Shown here piece after piece: positions 16,833 to 26,101 of a stretch of 46,950 bases of DNA. The notes beneath the pieces were generated by a model. The model was not told the DNA's origin, did not search any database, and saw only the letters and a program-made list of their open reading frames with translations. A program made the position numbers and the translations under genes. Source of the stretch: Oscillospiraceae bacterium (GTDB taxonomy: Bacteria; Bacillota; Clostridia; Oscillospirales; UBA929); NCBI GenBank assembly GCA_031265355.1, contig JAISCT010000056.1, positions 1 through 46,950 of the forward strand, given 5' to 3'. Each line of letters starts with the position of its first letter. The stretch's first letter is position 1.

Positions 16833-18086
16833 TCAGACCAAAGCCTTGATCATTTCGATTGCCTTTAAAATCCACGCCAGCGCGCCGTCAAATCGGTAGC
16901 CGGTGAAACCTGCCTTGGTGAGGATGGCCCGGATGTCACTCGCCGTGATTTCGAGATCTATCAGTCCATCGAGGCCGCCGCGCTCTTTCGCGATCTCCTG
17001 AATGTAATCCCAATAGGTGCCTGAGTAGCCGAAGCTGGTGGCAGACCCGGCCGGGTCAGATACCGCGTGCCGGACCATTTCTTCAGTATCCTCGTAGAAC
17101 AGACTGCGCCCGTTGTCGTAGAGCGCGTAAAAGGATTCCTCGCCGCCGCTGATTTTGATGGCGATGTTGGATAGGTGGCGGTCGTCCTGGCGCGTGATGA
17201 AGTCCAGCAGGATCATGCGGGCAATCTCGTCCCGGTACTGGGGCCGGACGCCGATCAAGTTCTGATATTCGTTGTCCGAACGCGGCCCGTCGAACAGGCG
17301 GCGGAAATGGACAATGTACTCTTTGGAGAAGTCATATAAGAAAGCGGAGAACACGGTGTCTTTATCGGCCCGGATCGCCGGACATACCGGCACGCCGAGC
17401 TTCCCGCCCAGTAGATAGACGGCAATCTCCGATTCCGCGTCGGTGGTCAGCGGGCTGATGCGCCGCTTGTAGATGCCGTATCGGCCCTCGAACACGCCGT
17501 AGCGCTTGATGTTATAGCCCTCCGGCGTATCCACGCTGTCTCCGGCCATATCAATGCGCTGGAGGAATATCGACGAAAAGACGTTCGTCATGGCGGCGTC
17601 CAGCCGCTCCGATTTCGTCCGGGCGATCCACAGCAGATCCTTCGGATGGACACCCCGCGTAATCTCGGCAATGCGCGGCACGTCATACTGTGACAGGCCC
17701 ATGCGAAACAGGATGCGCTCGATGTCCCGACGGTCGCGGCTTACAACGCGCTCGGCCAGAAATTCATTAAACTGCTCGGCTGTCCATTTGCTCTGCCCGC
17801 GGGTGTACGTGGCTACGACCTCGTTGTAGGCGGGTGCGCTGAAAGACACGGCGCCCGCCTTGCCGATGACGCCGACGACCTCGTTATCCCATTTCAGATG
17901 ACGGAGTCCGTCAGGCGCGGTTTCACGTTCCCTGCCGTCGGCAGGCTTTTCCGCGCCGGCGGGTATCATATATGATTTTCCCAGTTTGACCGCGCCGGAG
18001 ATCTTGCCCTCCGCGCATAAGACGCGCACACGGCGGTCGGATATGCCCCATTTTTCAGCGGCCTCTCTGGCGGTGATGGTTTCCAT
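16833..18086 (-). CDS. HTH domain fused to a HipA-like kinase
   Basis: A 417-residue single-chain protein. Residues 1 to about 45 form a MerR/excisionase-like helix-turn-helix (ITAREAAEKWGISDRRV) that should bind DNA. The C-terminal half matches HipA/CtkA-type protein kinases: RYGIYKRRISPLTTDAESE in the N-lobe, catalytic QDDRHLSN and metal-binding LYDNGRSLF. HipA kinases modify targets such as tRNA synthetases and are usually paired with a separate HTH antitoxin. Here the HTH is in the same chain. ATG at 18086 has GAGGTG 6 nt upstream. The promoter has an inverted repeat with one arm between -35 and -10, consistent with self-repression. A decayed copy lies at 3518-4017. A host-regulatory rather than toxic role is also possible. 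Confidence 0.75.
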   Translation of the reverse strand: METITAREAAEKWGISDRRVRVLCAEGKISGAVKLGKSYMIPAGAEKPADGRERETAPDGLRHLKWDNEVVGVIGKAGAVSFSAPAYNEVVATYTRGQSKWTAEQFNEFLAERVVSRDRRDIERILFRMGLSQYDVPRIAEITRGVHPKDLLWIARTKSERLDAAMTNVFSSIFLQRIDMAGDSVDTPEGYNIKRYGVFEGRYGIYKRRISPLTTDAESEIAVYLLGGKLGVPVCPAIRADKDTVFSAFLYDFSKEYIVHFRRLFDGPRSDNEYQNLIGVRPQYRDEIARMILLDFITRQDDRHLSNIAIKISGGEESFYALYDNGRSLFYEDTEEMVRHAVSDPAGSATSFGYSGTYWDYIQEIAKERGGLDGLIDLEITASDIRAILTKAGFTGYRFDGALAWILKAIEMIKALV

Positions 18087-18116
18087 CGTGTTCACCTCAC
18101 GGTTGTTGATAAGGTT

Positions 18117-18171
18117 ATTATACCACGAATCGGAATAATATCAAGATTTTTTCGCAATATTCCGATTCGTG
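18117..18171 (-). promoter_or_regulatory. promoter and operator of the HTH-kinase gene
   Basis: On the minus strand: TTGATA (+ 18139-18144), 16-bp spacer, TATAAT (+ 18117-18122). A perfect 14-bp inverted repeat CACGAATCGGAATA (18124-18137 and 18158-18171) places one arm within the spacer and the other upstream of -35. This is a classical repressor layout and fits autoregulation by the HTH domain. Confidence 0.7.
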
Positions 18172-18249
18172 AAGCTTGTATGTCCCCGTAAAGAGAGGAC
18201 CCGCCGTCAGACAGCTGCCTGGAGCAAGAAGAATAGGAGAGTGCGCCGG

Positions 18250-20397
18250 ATGACGATTGCACCAATACTCGCAAAAGAATTTTCCGTTGCGCCCTGGCAG
18301 GTTGATAATCTGGCCGCCATGCTGGACGAGGGCAATACGCTGCCCTTCATCGCCCGCTACCGCAAGGAACAGCACGGCTCGCTGGATGACCAAACCTTGC
18401 GCAAAATATCTGAGCGCCTCGCCTCTTTGCGCGCGGTGGAAAAGCGACAAGAGGAGATCCTCATGTCCCTGAAAACGCTCGGTGTGCTGACGGATGAGTT
18501 GGCGCAGTCGGTACATAGCGCCGCAACGCTGAGCGAGTTGGAGGATCTTTACCGACCTCACCGCCCCAAGCGGCGCACCCGCGCGTCCATCGCCCGGGAA
18601 AAGGGGCTGGAGCCGCTGGCGGAACTGCTGTTGGCGCAGGACAAGTCATCTCCGCCGCCGGAGGAGTTGGCCGTGCCGTTTATCGACGCGGAAAAGGGCG
18701 TCTCTGATATCGAAGAGGCCCTGGCCGGGGCGCGGGACATTATTGCCGAGACGGTCAGCAACGACGCGGAGCTGCGCCGTCTCCTACGCGCTTTGCTTGC
18801 GTCCCGGGGGCGGCTGGCGTCCGCGGCTGCGAAGGAGGAGGATTCGGTCTATCGGCTGTACTACGCCTTCGACCAGTCAATTTCCCGCTTGGCCTCCTAT
18901 CAGGTATTGGCCATCAACCGGGGCGAGGCCGAGGATTTTCTAAAGGTGAAGATCACCTGTCCGGAAACAGACGCGCTCGCGATCTGTGAACGGCAGTATG
19001 CAATAGAGAGGCGGCCCGCCACGGAGCAAGTCCGCGAGGCCGTACACGATGCCTACGGCCGCCTGTTGTTCCCGTCTTTGGAGCGAGAGGCGCGGCAGGA
19101 GTTGACCGAAAAAGCGTCCGACGCGGCGATAGCGGTGTTCGGCGTTAATCTGCGGCAGCTGCTTATGCAGCCGCCCGTCAAGGGCCGGACGGTGCTGGCG
19201 CTCGACCCCGGCATACGTACCGGCTGCAAATCGGCGGTGGTGGACGAAAATTCCCGCGTGCTGAACACCGGCGTGCTTTGGCCCCTGCCACAGCACGGGC
19301 GCGCGGAGGAATCCAAGCGCAAAATGCTGAGCTGGATTACAAAACATCATGTCACCGCGATCGCCGTAGGCAACGGCACAGCCTCTCGAGAGACCGAGCG
19401 GTTTGTGGCGGACGCCATCGCGGAGCTGCCGGACGGGCCGGGGTATACGATTGTCAATGAGGCGGGCGCGTCGGTGTATTCGGCGTCGGAGCTGGCGGCA
19501 GAGGAACTGCCAGAACTTGACGTGACGCTCCGCGGGGCGGTGTCGCTGGCGCGGCGGCTGATTGACCCCTTGGCGGAGCTGGTAAAAATCGACCCCAAGG
19601 CCATCGGTGTGGGGCAGTACCAGCACGACATGAAGGCGTCGGCGCTGGACGCGCGGCTTTCCGGCGTGGTGGAGGACTGCGTCAACGCCGTGGGGGTGGA
19701 CGTAAACATCGCCAGCCCCGCATTGCTTGCGCGGGTGGCGGGTATAGGCCCCGCGCTGGCGAAAAACATCGTGGCCTATCGGCAAGAAAACGGGCCGTTC
19801 CCGGACAGGACGCGGCTGAAAAAGGTGTCAAAGCTCGGGCCGAAAGCCTATGAGCAGTGCGCGGGCTTTCTGCGTGTCACTGGCGGCAAAAACCCGCTGG
19901 ACGCCTCTGCCGTTCATCCGGAATCCTACGGTGTGGCGCAAAAGCTCCTGAAGCTGCTGGGCTGCGGCGGATTTGTCCCTGATATGCTCGCCGGTTTGCG
20001 TGAGCGGGCGGCAGCGTATCCATTTGATAAGCTTTGCGCGGAGCTGGAGTTAGGTGAGCCGACTCTACGCGATATCATCAGTGAGTTGCTGCTGCCCGGG
20101 CGCGACCCGCGCGAGGACTTGCCGCCGGTGACGCTACGGCGCGACGTTTTGAGTATGGACGACCTGGCGCCCGGTATGGAGCTTACCGGCACGGTGCGCA
20201 ATGTGGTGGATTTCGGAGCGTTCGTGGACATCGGCGTCCACCGGGACGGCCTGGTGCATATCTCCCGCATGGCAAAGAGGCGGGTGGAGCATCCGTCCCA
20301 GATACTGAAGGTCGGGGACGTGGTGACGGTGTATGTCGTGGCGGTGGAGAAGGAAAAGAATCAGATATCGCTGAGTTTGCTGAAGCCGGAGGAATGA
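18250..20397 (+). CDS. tex: Tex, S1-domain transcription accessory protein
   Basis: A 715-residue cytoplasmic RNA-binding protein of normal Tex length. Domains: Tex N-terminal helical region, YqgF/RuvC-like domain starting LALDPGIRTGCKSA (about 315), helix-hairpin-helix ARVAGIGPALAKNIV (about 495), and a C-terminal S1 domain GTVRNVVDFGAFVDIG (about 645-660). Tex homologues bind nucleic acid and associate with transcription complexes. ATG at 18250 is preceded by GGAG about 10 nt away; the frame upstream to 18169 lacks a site. It is a housekeeping gene unrelated to the glycan genes, and a strong bidirectional terminator separates it from the GH3 gene. Confidence 0.95.
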   Translation: MTIAPILAKEFSVAPWQVDNLAAMLDEGNTLPFIARYRKEQHGSLDDQTLRKISERLASLRAVEKRQEEILMSLKTLGVLTDELAQSVHSAATLSELEDLYRPHRPKRRTRASIAREKGLEPLAELLLAQDKSSPPPEELAVPFIDAEKGVSDIEEALAGARDIIAETVSNDAELRRLLRALLASRGRLASAAAKEEDSVYRLYYAFDQSISRLASYQVLAINRGEAEDFLKVKITCPETDALAICERQYAIERRPATEQVREAVHDAYGRLLFPSLEREARQELTEKASDAAIAVFGVNLRQLLMQPPVKGRTVLALDPGIRTGCKSAVVDENSRVLNTGVLWPLPQHGRAEESKRKMLSWITKHHVTAIAVGNGTASRETERFVADAIAELPDGPGYTIVNEAGASVYSASELAAEELPELDVTLRGAVSLARRLIDPLAELVKIDPKAIGVGQYQHDMKASALDARLSGVVEDCVNAVGVDVNIASPALLARVAGIGPALAKNIVAYRQENGPFPDRTRLKKVSKLGPKAYEQCAGFLRVTGGKNPLDASAVHPESYGVAQKLLKLLGCGGFVPDMLAGLRERAAAYPFDKLCAELELGEPTLRDIISELLLPGRDPREDLPPVTLRRDVLSMDDLAPGMELTGTVRNVVDFGAFVDIGVHRDGLVHISRMAKRRVEHPSQILKVGDVVTVYVVAVEKEKNQISLSLLKPEE

Positions 20398-20456
20398 CGG
20401 CGCGCAGATTTCGCTGTGTTTGCAGTGCTTTGCGGACTTTTCCCGAAACTCGGGTT

Positions 20457-20512
20457 GACACAAAAAACCTGCCGCCCCCTGCAGAGCAGGGAGGCGGCAG
20501 GTTTTTTGTGTC
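20457..20512. terminator. bidirectional intrinsic terminator
   Basis: Long stem from GACACAAAAAACCTGCCGCC to GGCGGCAGGTTTTTTGTGTC with a small inner hairpin. T-tracts occur on both strands, so it serves tex (plus) and the GH3 gene (minus). Confidence 0.9.
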
Positions 20513-20535
20513 CGTTGATGCCAAAGAATCAGTGA

Positions 20536-23415
20536 TTAGGCCATACACATCTGCATGATGATAACCACGTCGGAGACAGTGACATTTCCATCAAGGTTGA
20601 CGTCAGCCATCGTGAGCTGTGCTGCAGAAAGATCTTTATTACCAGCCAGATACTGGAGCAATAGAACGGCGTCTTTGACATCCACAATGCCGTCTAAGGT
20701 CACGTCGCCAAGGGTCGAGACATGGCTGACTTCCGCGTCGTTGAAACGAGCCATCGTGGGATTGCCGTCGATGTCCCACGCCACGCTGTCCATGGCGAAA
20801 GTCACTTTGGAAGCGTCGAAATTGGCGGCGTTCGCGGCCTCGAAGATCGCATAGCCGATCACCGTGTTCGTTGTGATCGCACGCGCGTTTGCAAACGTGA
20901 ATTGATCGCCGCTGCCTACGAGCAGGTAGCCGGGAGCGGGTTCGAAGCCCACAAGGGTCAAGTCGGCCTTGTCATAGTAGGCCGTCGCGGTCACGCCGGT
21001 CGGGCCGTACTTGTAGCTGAGCAGTTCGATCGGGACTTTGACCGTACCGCCGCCAAGCAGCTCGACCTCACGGATGGCCTTAAGGCCTAAGTACTTCTCG
21101 GTGCGCTCGTCCACGATGCGGCCGCTGTAGTTCAGGCCGAAACCAAACTGATAGACGTTATTGTCGGCGTCGACATAGGGCGTCGTGTCCGGAACGTCCT
21201 CGGCGGACAATTCGATGTGATCCATGCTCCGCGGGAAGGTGACCGCCAGCATGCCGGTGGGCTCATATACACCGCTGATGACGTTCATGAACGCCTCTTG
21301 GGCTGCCTCTACGCTAACGACAATCGCGTCTACGAGGGGCTCAAATTCCGCGGGGACAATCGCGTTTCTGTAGTTGAGGATGAGAACGATAGGTTTGTCG
21401 CCCAACGCCGCTTTGGCATCGAGAAGATATTTCAGAACTGACTGATAATCCGGGGTAGCGTTGGGGAAGCCGATGTTGGACAAGTTTTCCTTGTAGTCGC
21501 CGATGGCCGGATTGGGGATTTCATATGCCTGGACGATGGAACCGTTGGCATGGTACCAGTAGCCGCCAATGGAAACCTCGCGTCCGACCGTTTTGGTATA
21601 GGGGGCGAACTGGGCGGTCTGGGCCCGGCCCGCGGTGCCGTTGCCGTTATTCGGGCCGGCGAGCATCACGATGCCGAAATCGGCCTCGGCCGGATCGTCC
21701 GTTACGTCGTAGTAGCGGTCGGCCATCTCAGGAATGTTTCTGTAGTCGTGACCTTGAGCGCCATAGCCACTTGTACCGCCTGGGTAATAGCTGCCAACGG
21801 CATAAGCCTTTAAGCTGCTATTCTCGATGGGCAGGAGGTTGTCATGGTTCTTGATCATGACGATGGACTGATGGTGCGCGTCAAAGGCAATCTGGTTCAG
21901 CTCGACACTGCCGTTCTCCGCATCCGCTTTGTCGGGATCGGAATAGGGATTCTCAAACAGGCCGCACTTCATGATGGTCTTGATCACGTTTCCGGCCCTG
22001 GCATCGACCAGCGCGTCCATATATTCCTGGCCGTAGGCGGGAATGCCGCGCGTCGGGTCGCCGTTCACGCCAATGTTGTAGGCCAATTGACACGTGGCGG
22101 CATTGCCGGTGCCGCCGGTCTGGGACATGCCGGACATGTAGGAGACGAAGTAACGCAGGGCGTCATCCACGCCGAATCTGCTTTGCATCCCATGGTTTGA
22201 AGCGCCGGTGCCGCCATAGATGCCCCAGTCTGAGGTGATCATGCCGTCCCAGTTTCTTCCTTCTCTGAGGAATTCATTCATGATAAAATTGCTGTAACCG
22301 CCGCCGACAAGCGAGAAGCGTTTGTCGCCGAGGAAGCCGTTCCCTCTGCCAAGGCCGTCGTCGCCGGTTGCGATGCCGTACGCGGTCATGCCCGCATTGG
22401 CGGTTTTGGAGGAGTGCGGCGGGAAAAGGCCAAAGCCGGAGGCGTCGGCCGCGGTGTTGATCAGCTTCTCATAGCCGCCGCCCGGATAGACCAGCCAGCC
22501 GCCAACTTGCGTATGGCCTTCATAGCCGAACTCGCCCGAGCCGGTGCCCAGAAGGTGCTTGGTCATGGCGCTGATGGAGTCTTTACCCCAACCTTCCGGG
22601 AGGCCGTAATCCTGGATGGGATCGCCTTCGGTGGTCTGCATGCCGGAGACCTCCGCCTGGACCAGGTCGACGAGCAGGTCATAGTCCTCGGTGATAGCGC
22701 TGCTGATACGGCTCCATGTCGGATGGGTGGACTGGTCAATCAGCGGGCCAAGCTGCTGGAAGATCTGGCTGTTTCTGTATTCCTGCGAGATCACCTGGCC
22801 GAAGGTATAGTGGAGATCCGCGCTGAAGGAGTTGGCCAGGCCGAGGGTGTTGGGCCAGCGGGAAATGTTTGTGACGGGCGGGTAACCGGTGCCGCCGCCG
22901 CCTTCGTCGTTGGCACCCGTGTCGATTATGCCGGTGTGAACCGGGTCGGAGCTGTAGGAGTAGGGGATCCCAAACGTGGTGGCCTCGGCGTTCCTCTGCT
23001 GGAGGTTGCCCGAGTTGCCGTCGGCTTGGGCGCCCTTGCCGATGGCTCTGCTCACGGCCATACGGTTGCCGTTGCTGACGGTGCCGTTGTGGGCCATCAG
23101 GGCGAACTTTGCGGTGAGCGGCATCTGCGACAGCAGATCTGCCGTGCGGGTGTTGATGTCCTCACGCCAGTCCTCATACACGTCGATTTTGCCGTTTTTA
23201 TTGAGATCCTTGAAAATATAGCCGGAAGACGCGTCATAGATGAACTGGACGCCGGTGTCATTGCTGCTGCCAAGGACAAGACCGTTTCTGTTCGTAACCA
23301 GTCGCACCTTGGCGTAATTCGGGTATTCCGTATCCTCAGGAGCTGCGGAGATCTGAAGGGCGCACACGCCCATTAAAAAGACAATCGCGCAAAGGGTCGC
23401 GGTGAGTCGCTTCAT
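20536..23415 (-). CDS. secreted GH3 glycosidase with cohesin-like module and dockerin
   Basis: A 959-residue exported enzyme. After the signal peptide (1 to about 25) comes a GH3 catalytic region with nucleophile Asp in GMITSDWG (about 396), then the GH3 C-terminal alpha/beta and FnIII-like parts. Residues about 785-895 (VKVPIELLSYKYG, YYDKADLTLVGFEP, IGYAIFEAAN) have the look of a cohesin fold. Residues 903-959 are a type I dockerin with loops DVTLDGIVDVKD and DVNLDGNVTVSD. GH3 enzymes remove terminal beta-glucosyl, beta-xylosyl or alpha-arabinosyl units; the specificity here is unknown. ATG at 23415 follows AGGAGG by 9 nt. It is the last gene of the minus-strand surface cluster, downstream of two cohesin proteins that could receive its dockerin. 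Confidence 0.9.
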   Translation of the reverse strand: MKRLTATLCAIVFLMGVCALQISAAPEDTEYPNYAKVRLVTNRNGLVLGSSNDTGVQFIYDASSGYIFKDLNKNGKIDVYEDWREDINTRTADLLSQMPLTAKFALMAHNGTVSNGNRMAVSRAIGKGAQADGNSGNLQQRNAEATTFGIPYSYSSDPVHTGIIDTGANDEGGGGTGYPPVTNISRWPNTLGLANSFSADLHYTFGQVISQEYRNSQIFQQLGPLIDQSTHPTWSRISSAITEDYDLLVDLVQAEVSGMQTTEGDPIQDYGLPEGWGKDSISAMTKHLLGTGSGEFGYEGHTQVGGWLVYPGGGYEKLINTAADASGFGLFPPHSSKTANAGMTAYGIATGDDGLGRGNGFLGDKRFSLVGGGYSNFIMNEFLREGRNWDGMITSDWGIYGGTGASNHGMQSRFGVDDALRYFVSYMSGMSQTGGTGNAATCQLAYNIGVNGDPTRGIPAYGQEYMDALVDARAGNVIKTIMKCGLFENPYSDPDKADAENGSVELNQIAFDAHHQSIVMIKNHDNLLPIENSSLKAYAVGSYYPGGTSGYGAQGHDYRNIPEMADRYYDVTDDPAEADFGIVMLAGPNNGNGTAGRAQTAQFAPYTKTVGREVSIGGYWYHANGSIVQAYEIPNPAIGDYKENLSNIGFPNATPDYQSVLKYLLDAKAALGDKPIVLILNYRNAIVPAEFEPLVDAIVVSVEAAQEAFMNVISGVYEPTGMLAVTFPRSMDHIELSAEDVPDTTPYVDADNNVYQFGFGLNYSGRIVDERTEKYLGLKAIREVELLGGGTVKVPIELLSYKYGPTGVTATAYYDKADLTLVGFEPAPGYLLVGSGDQFTFANARAITTNTVIGYAIFEAANAANFDASKVTFAMDSVAWDIDGNPTMARFNDAEVSHVSTLGDVTLDGIVDVKDAVLLLQYLAGNKDLSAAQLTMADVNLDGNVTVSDVVIIMQMCMA

Positions 23416-23537
23416 TGCATTTTTCCTCCTCAAAGTAACAATTCTTTTCTAGTGTTTCGCACTGACGCTTCACTCTCTTTTTGGCGTCACCTTCTTCTGT
23501 CGTAGTATTTTTTTGTTTTCAGCTGAGCGCATCCCCC

Positions 23538-24662
23538 CTATGCAAGAGCTGCTGCATACCTGTGCAGCATGGCGGCAAACTCGGCGCGGGTCGCGTTGCC
23601 TTTCGGGTCGAACCTGTTGTTTGGTTTGCCGTTGATGATGCCCTGCATGACCAGCGCCTTGACAGGCTCCTTCGCGTAGTCGCTGACATCGCCCGCGTCG
23701 GCAAACGCTATCTCCTCGGCGGTATCGGGCGGCGCTTCTTCGGTGAACGCCTGGTAGCGGTAAAGGATGGCCGCCATCTGCTCCCTCGTGATGTCGTCGT
23801 CCGGGCCGAAAGTACCGTCGCTGTAGCCCAGAACGATCTTTTTGTCGGCGGCCCATTTGACGGCGTCTGTGTACCATATGCCTTCCGCGACATCGGGGAA
23901 GGGCATGTCCAAACCGTCCGTGCCGGGTTCCGACTCCATGCGATACAGCACGGTGACCACCATGCCGCGCGTCAAGGTCCTGCCCGGACTGAACAGTGTA
24001 TCCGACGTGCCGTTCATCAGGTCGTTTTCCCACATGTAATACACGTCGTCGTAAAACCAGTCGCTCTCTGTGACATCTGTGAACGGGAAAAGCGATGCGA
24101 GCGGAAGCGTGGGATCATCAACAGTTTCTCTCCCGGAGTTGCTCGGGTTGCCCGGGTTGCTTGAGTTGTCCGGGTTGCTGGAAACCACTGTGACCGAGCC
24201 GTGGCTCGACACAGTCGCGTTAAAGTCGGTACCGTCATCTGACAGAATAGCCGTGACCACATTCAGAGAAGAGCTGCCCAGAGCCGCGCCTGGATTCACT
24301 TTATAGGTGTACCGCGCAACGACGCCGTCTATAGTTTCATTCGTGAACGAACCTGAGACGGCAACAAGGCGACCCATTGTAAGGTCATCGGAGGGTTCAA
24401 CCATCCATCCGCTGGGGCATTGCGGTCCCGCCTCGATTTTCTCCGGTGTGAGTACCGCCGGGTCATATTCGAGTGTGATTTGCAGACCTGATGTCGCGCC
24501 GTTGAGGCTGACGTCCACCGCGATTGTGCTTTCCGGATACGCCTGCACATTGGCCACCGACAGAGTGGCTGACACGGCGGCCGACGCAGACGTCGCCATC
24601 CCTGTAAAGAGTGTTAAAAGCAGTACCACTGACAGCACATATGACAATGATTTCTTCTTCAT
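23538..24662 (-). CDS. cohesin-SLH surface anchor protein
   Basis: A 374-residue exported protein. The signal peptide (1 to about 28) is followed by a cohesin domain (about 29-165: LSVANVQAYPESTIAVDVSL, LEYDPAVLTPEKIE, GVVARYTYKVNPGA), a short Asn/Pro/Ser linker, and three SLH repeats (about 190-374: FPFTDVTESDWFYDDVYY, FPDVAEGIWYTDAVKWA, FADAGDVSDYAKEPVKAL) with the ITRE and ATRAEF motifs. SLH repeats bind pyruvylated secondary cell-wall polymer. The expected role is to hold dockerin-bearing enzymes on the cell. One cohesin only, so it is a minimal anchoring scaffoldin. ATG follows AGGAGG by 8 nt. The likely partner is the GH3 dockerin encoded next. Confidence 0.88.
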   Translation of the reverse strand: MKKKSLSYVLSVVLLLTLFTGMATSASAAVSATLSVANVQAYPESTIAVDVSLNGATSGLQITLEYDPAVLTPEKIEAGPQCPSGWMVEPSDDLTMGRLVAVSGSFTNETIDGVVARYTYKVNPGAALGSSSLNVVTAILSDDGTDFNATVSSHGSVTVVSSNPDNSSNPGNPSNSGRETVDDPTLPLASLFPFTDVTESDWFYDDVYYMWENDLMNGTSDTLFSPGRTLTRGMVVTVLYRMESEPGTDGLDMPFPDVAEGIWYTDAVKWAADKKIVLGYSDGTFGPDDDITREQMAAILYRYQAFTEEAPPDTAEEIAFADAGDVSDYAKEPVKALVMQGIINGKPNNRFDPKGNATRAEFAAMLHRYAAALA

Positions 24663-24816
24663 TCCGAAGTCCTCCTGTTTCTCCTTATTATTGCTGAAAA
24701 CATTCCTCTTCTTTTCTCGTTTATAAGCGCTTATAGTTCACTTAAGATTGATCCCCCTATCATATAAATAATTTGACTTACTCTGCCAGCCAATAAGGAT
24801 TGAATTTCCACCCCCT

Positions 24817-25599
24817 TTATTTCTGTTGCTCGTGCGCCTTCATTTTATTTTTCTTGATCCGGATTGCGGTCAGCACAATACCGACAAGCACGATGGCCGC
24901 AATGATCAGCAGAAGAATGACCGATCCGCTGCCGTCGGAATGACCCCGATCTGGGTCGTTGGATGTTGATGCCAGTGCCGGCTTCTGGGTTGTTGGGGCC
25001 GGTGCTGATTCCTGGATTATTAGAGCCGGTGTCGGTTCCTGAGTTGTTGGAGCCGGTGCTGGCTTCTGGGTTGTTGGGGCCGGCTCTGGAGTTGTCGAAT
25101 GCGGAGTTGCTGGAACCACAATCGTATCCACGGCATCGACAGTAAGCGACACGCCTTCTTCATCATAGATCAGGAGTTGTTCTATGCTGAACGAATAGGT
25201 CCCGTTCGCGTTGCTCCCGGCACGAAAAGTAAACGCAAGTACCGCGCCGTCTACCACTGCATTATTGGCTGATGCACTGACAAAGGAGCCGTTTACGAAT
25301 GTACCGGTTGTCTCGTCCTGAGTGAACACTGTTATGCTTCCAGAAAGCAGACTTGTGGCTTCGATCTTTTCCAGTGTCAGCGCGCCGGTGTCATACATCA
25401 GAACCCCTTGGAAGGCCGCAAATGTTCCGTCCATGATCAGCTCTGTCGTGACCGTCTGTCCCGCGCTGGCGATGACATCTTTCACCTGCACCGTCACCTT
25501 GTCGGCCGCCAGCGCGGTGAGATCCACACCCCTCAAAATGTCGAGAAGCAGCACAAATATGAGGGCGCATTTGAGTATTATTTTCCTTCGCATGAACAT
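24817..25599 (-). CDS. cohesin protein with C-terminal membrane anchor
   Basis: A 260-residue exported protein. The N-terminal signal (1 to about 32) leads into a cohesin domain (about 33-162: VTVQVKDVIASAGQTVTTEL, LMYDTGALTLEKIEA, GAVLAFTFRAGSN). A Pro/Thr/Gln linker of near-perfect 9-residue repeats follows (about 170-210), then a single hydrophobic helix (VILLLIIAAIVLVGIVLTAI) and a lysine-rich tail. There is no LPXTG motif, so membrane retention rather than sortase attachment is expected. It would offer a cohesin close to the membrane, whereas the neighbouring SLH protein offers one at the wall surface. The start may be 25599 or the ATG two codons later. It belongs to the same minus-strand cluster as the two lipoproteins upstream. 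Confidence 0.82.
   Translation of the reverse strand: MFMRRKIILKCALIFVLLLDILRGVDLTALAADKVTVQVKDVIASAGQTVTTELIMDGTFAAFQGVLMYDTGALTLEKIEATSLLSGSITVFTQDETTGTFVNGSFVSASANNAVVDGAVLAFTFRAGSNANGTYSFSIEQLLIYDEEGVSLTVDAVDTIVVPATPHSTTPEPAPTTQKPAPAPTTQEPTPALIIQESAPAPTTQKPALASTSNDPDRGHSDGSGSVILLLIIAAIVLVGIVLTAIRIKKNKMKAHEQQK
24971..25090 (-). repeat. 27-bp tandem repeats coding for the linker
   Basis: About four copies of a 27-bp unit (GCCGG, then TGGGTTGTTGG-like segments) encode 9-residue Pro/Thr/Gln repeats of the cohesin-membrane protein. The repeats are coding and may vary in copy number between strains. Confidence 0.7.
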
Positions 25600-25619
25600 A
25601 CCATCCTTATTTCCTTTAC

Positions 25620-26069
25620 CTATGACTGATCGATCATCGCTTCTAATTTTGTAATCTTAATTGCGTATTCATTGTTCTCATAAGTAATAAAAAGAATCAA
25701 AATCTGTCCACTGTCAACGGACTTCTTGACAAACTGAGCGCTGCCCGGCGATTCCTTCAGATTATAACCATCCCCCGTTGCAGTCCATTCCTGCTCCTGC
25801 AGGAGCTGTGTATATTGGAAAAGGTCGTCGGAAACCGAAAGGCTCTGATATGTATATTGCTTGCTGGGAAACTCATTCTTGCCTTCGGATTCCACACCTG
25901 TAACCGTCCGTTCGCCGACTACCGACGTAATGCTGGGGACTTTATCCCGACCAAAATTATATGTCCCCAGTGTTGAGGGATCAGCCTCATCGCTCTCACA
26001 GGCACTCAGCAAACAGGAAAAGAGAACCGCCGCAAAAACAAAAGCCCAAAAGCAGACATATTTTTTCAT
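25620..26069 (-). CDS. small lipoprotein of unknown function
   Basis: About 149 residues. It starts MKKYVCFWAFVFAAVLF, followed by the lipobox LLSAC, so it should be lipid-anchored outside the membrane. The mature part has no family I recognise. It is polar and beta-prone, with VVGERTVTGVESEG and a C-terminal GQILILFITYENNEYAIKI. ATG at 26069 was chosen because the signal peptide begins there. A GTG at 26105 overlaps the upstream stop (GTGA) and could give translational coupling, with 12 extra acidic residues. It lies between the trigger-factor-like lipoprotein and the cohesin-membrane protein, so a role in assembly or display of the surface system is a guess from position only. Confidence 0.6.
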   Translation of the reverse strand: MKKYVCFWAFVFAAVLFSCLLSACESDEADPSTLGTYNFGRDKVPSITSVVGERTVTGVESEGKNEFPSKQYTYQSLSVSDDLFQYTQLLQEQEWTATGDGYNLKESPGSAQFVKKSVDSGQILILFITYENNEYAIKITKLEAMIDQS

Positions 26070-26101
26070 TGGTTGATAATCATCTCTTTCCGTTTTTATG
26101 A

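Noticed and set aside
24971..25090. Possible CRISPR or regulatory repeat
   Set aside because: The 27-bp units are in frame and encode the Pro/Thr/Gln linker of the cohesin-membrane protein.
24817..25599. Sortase-anchored cohesin protein
   Set aside because: No LPXTG-like motif precedes the C-terminal helix. Only a membrane helix and basic tail are visible.
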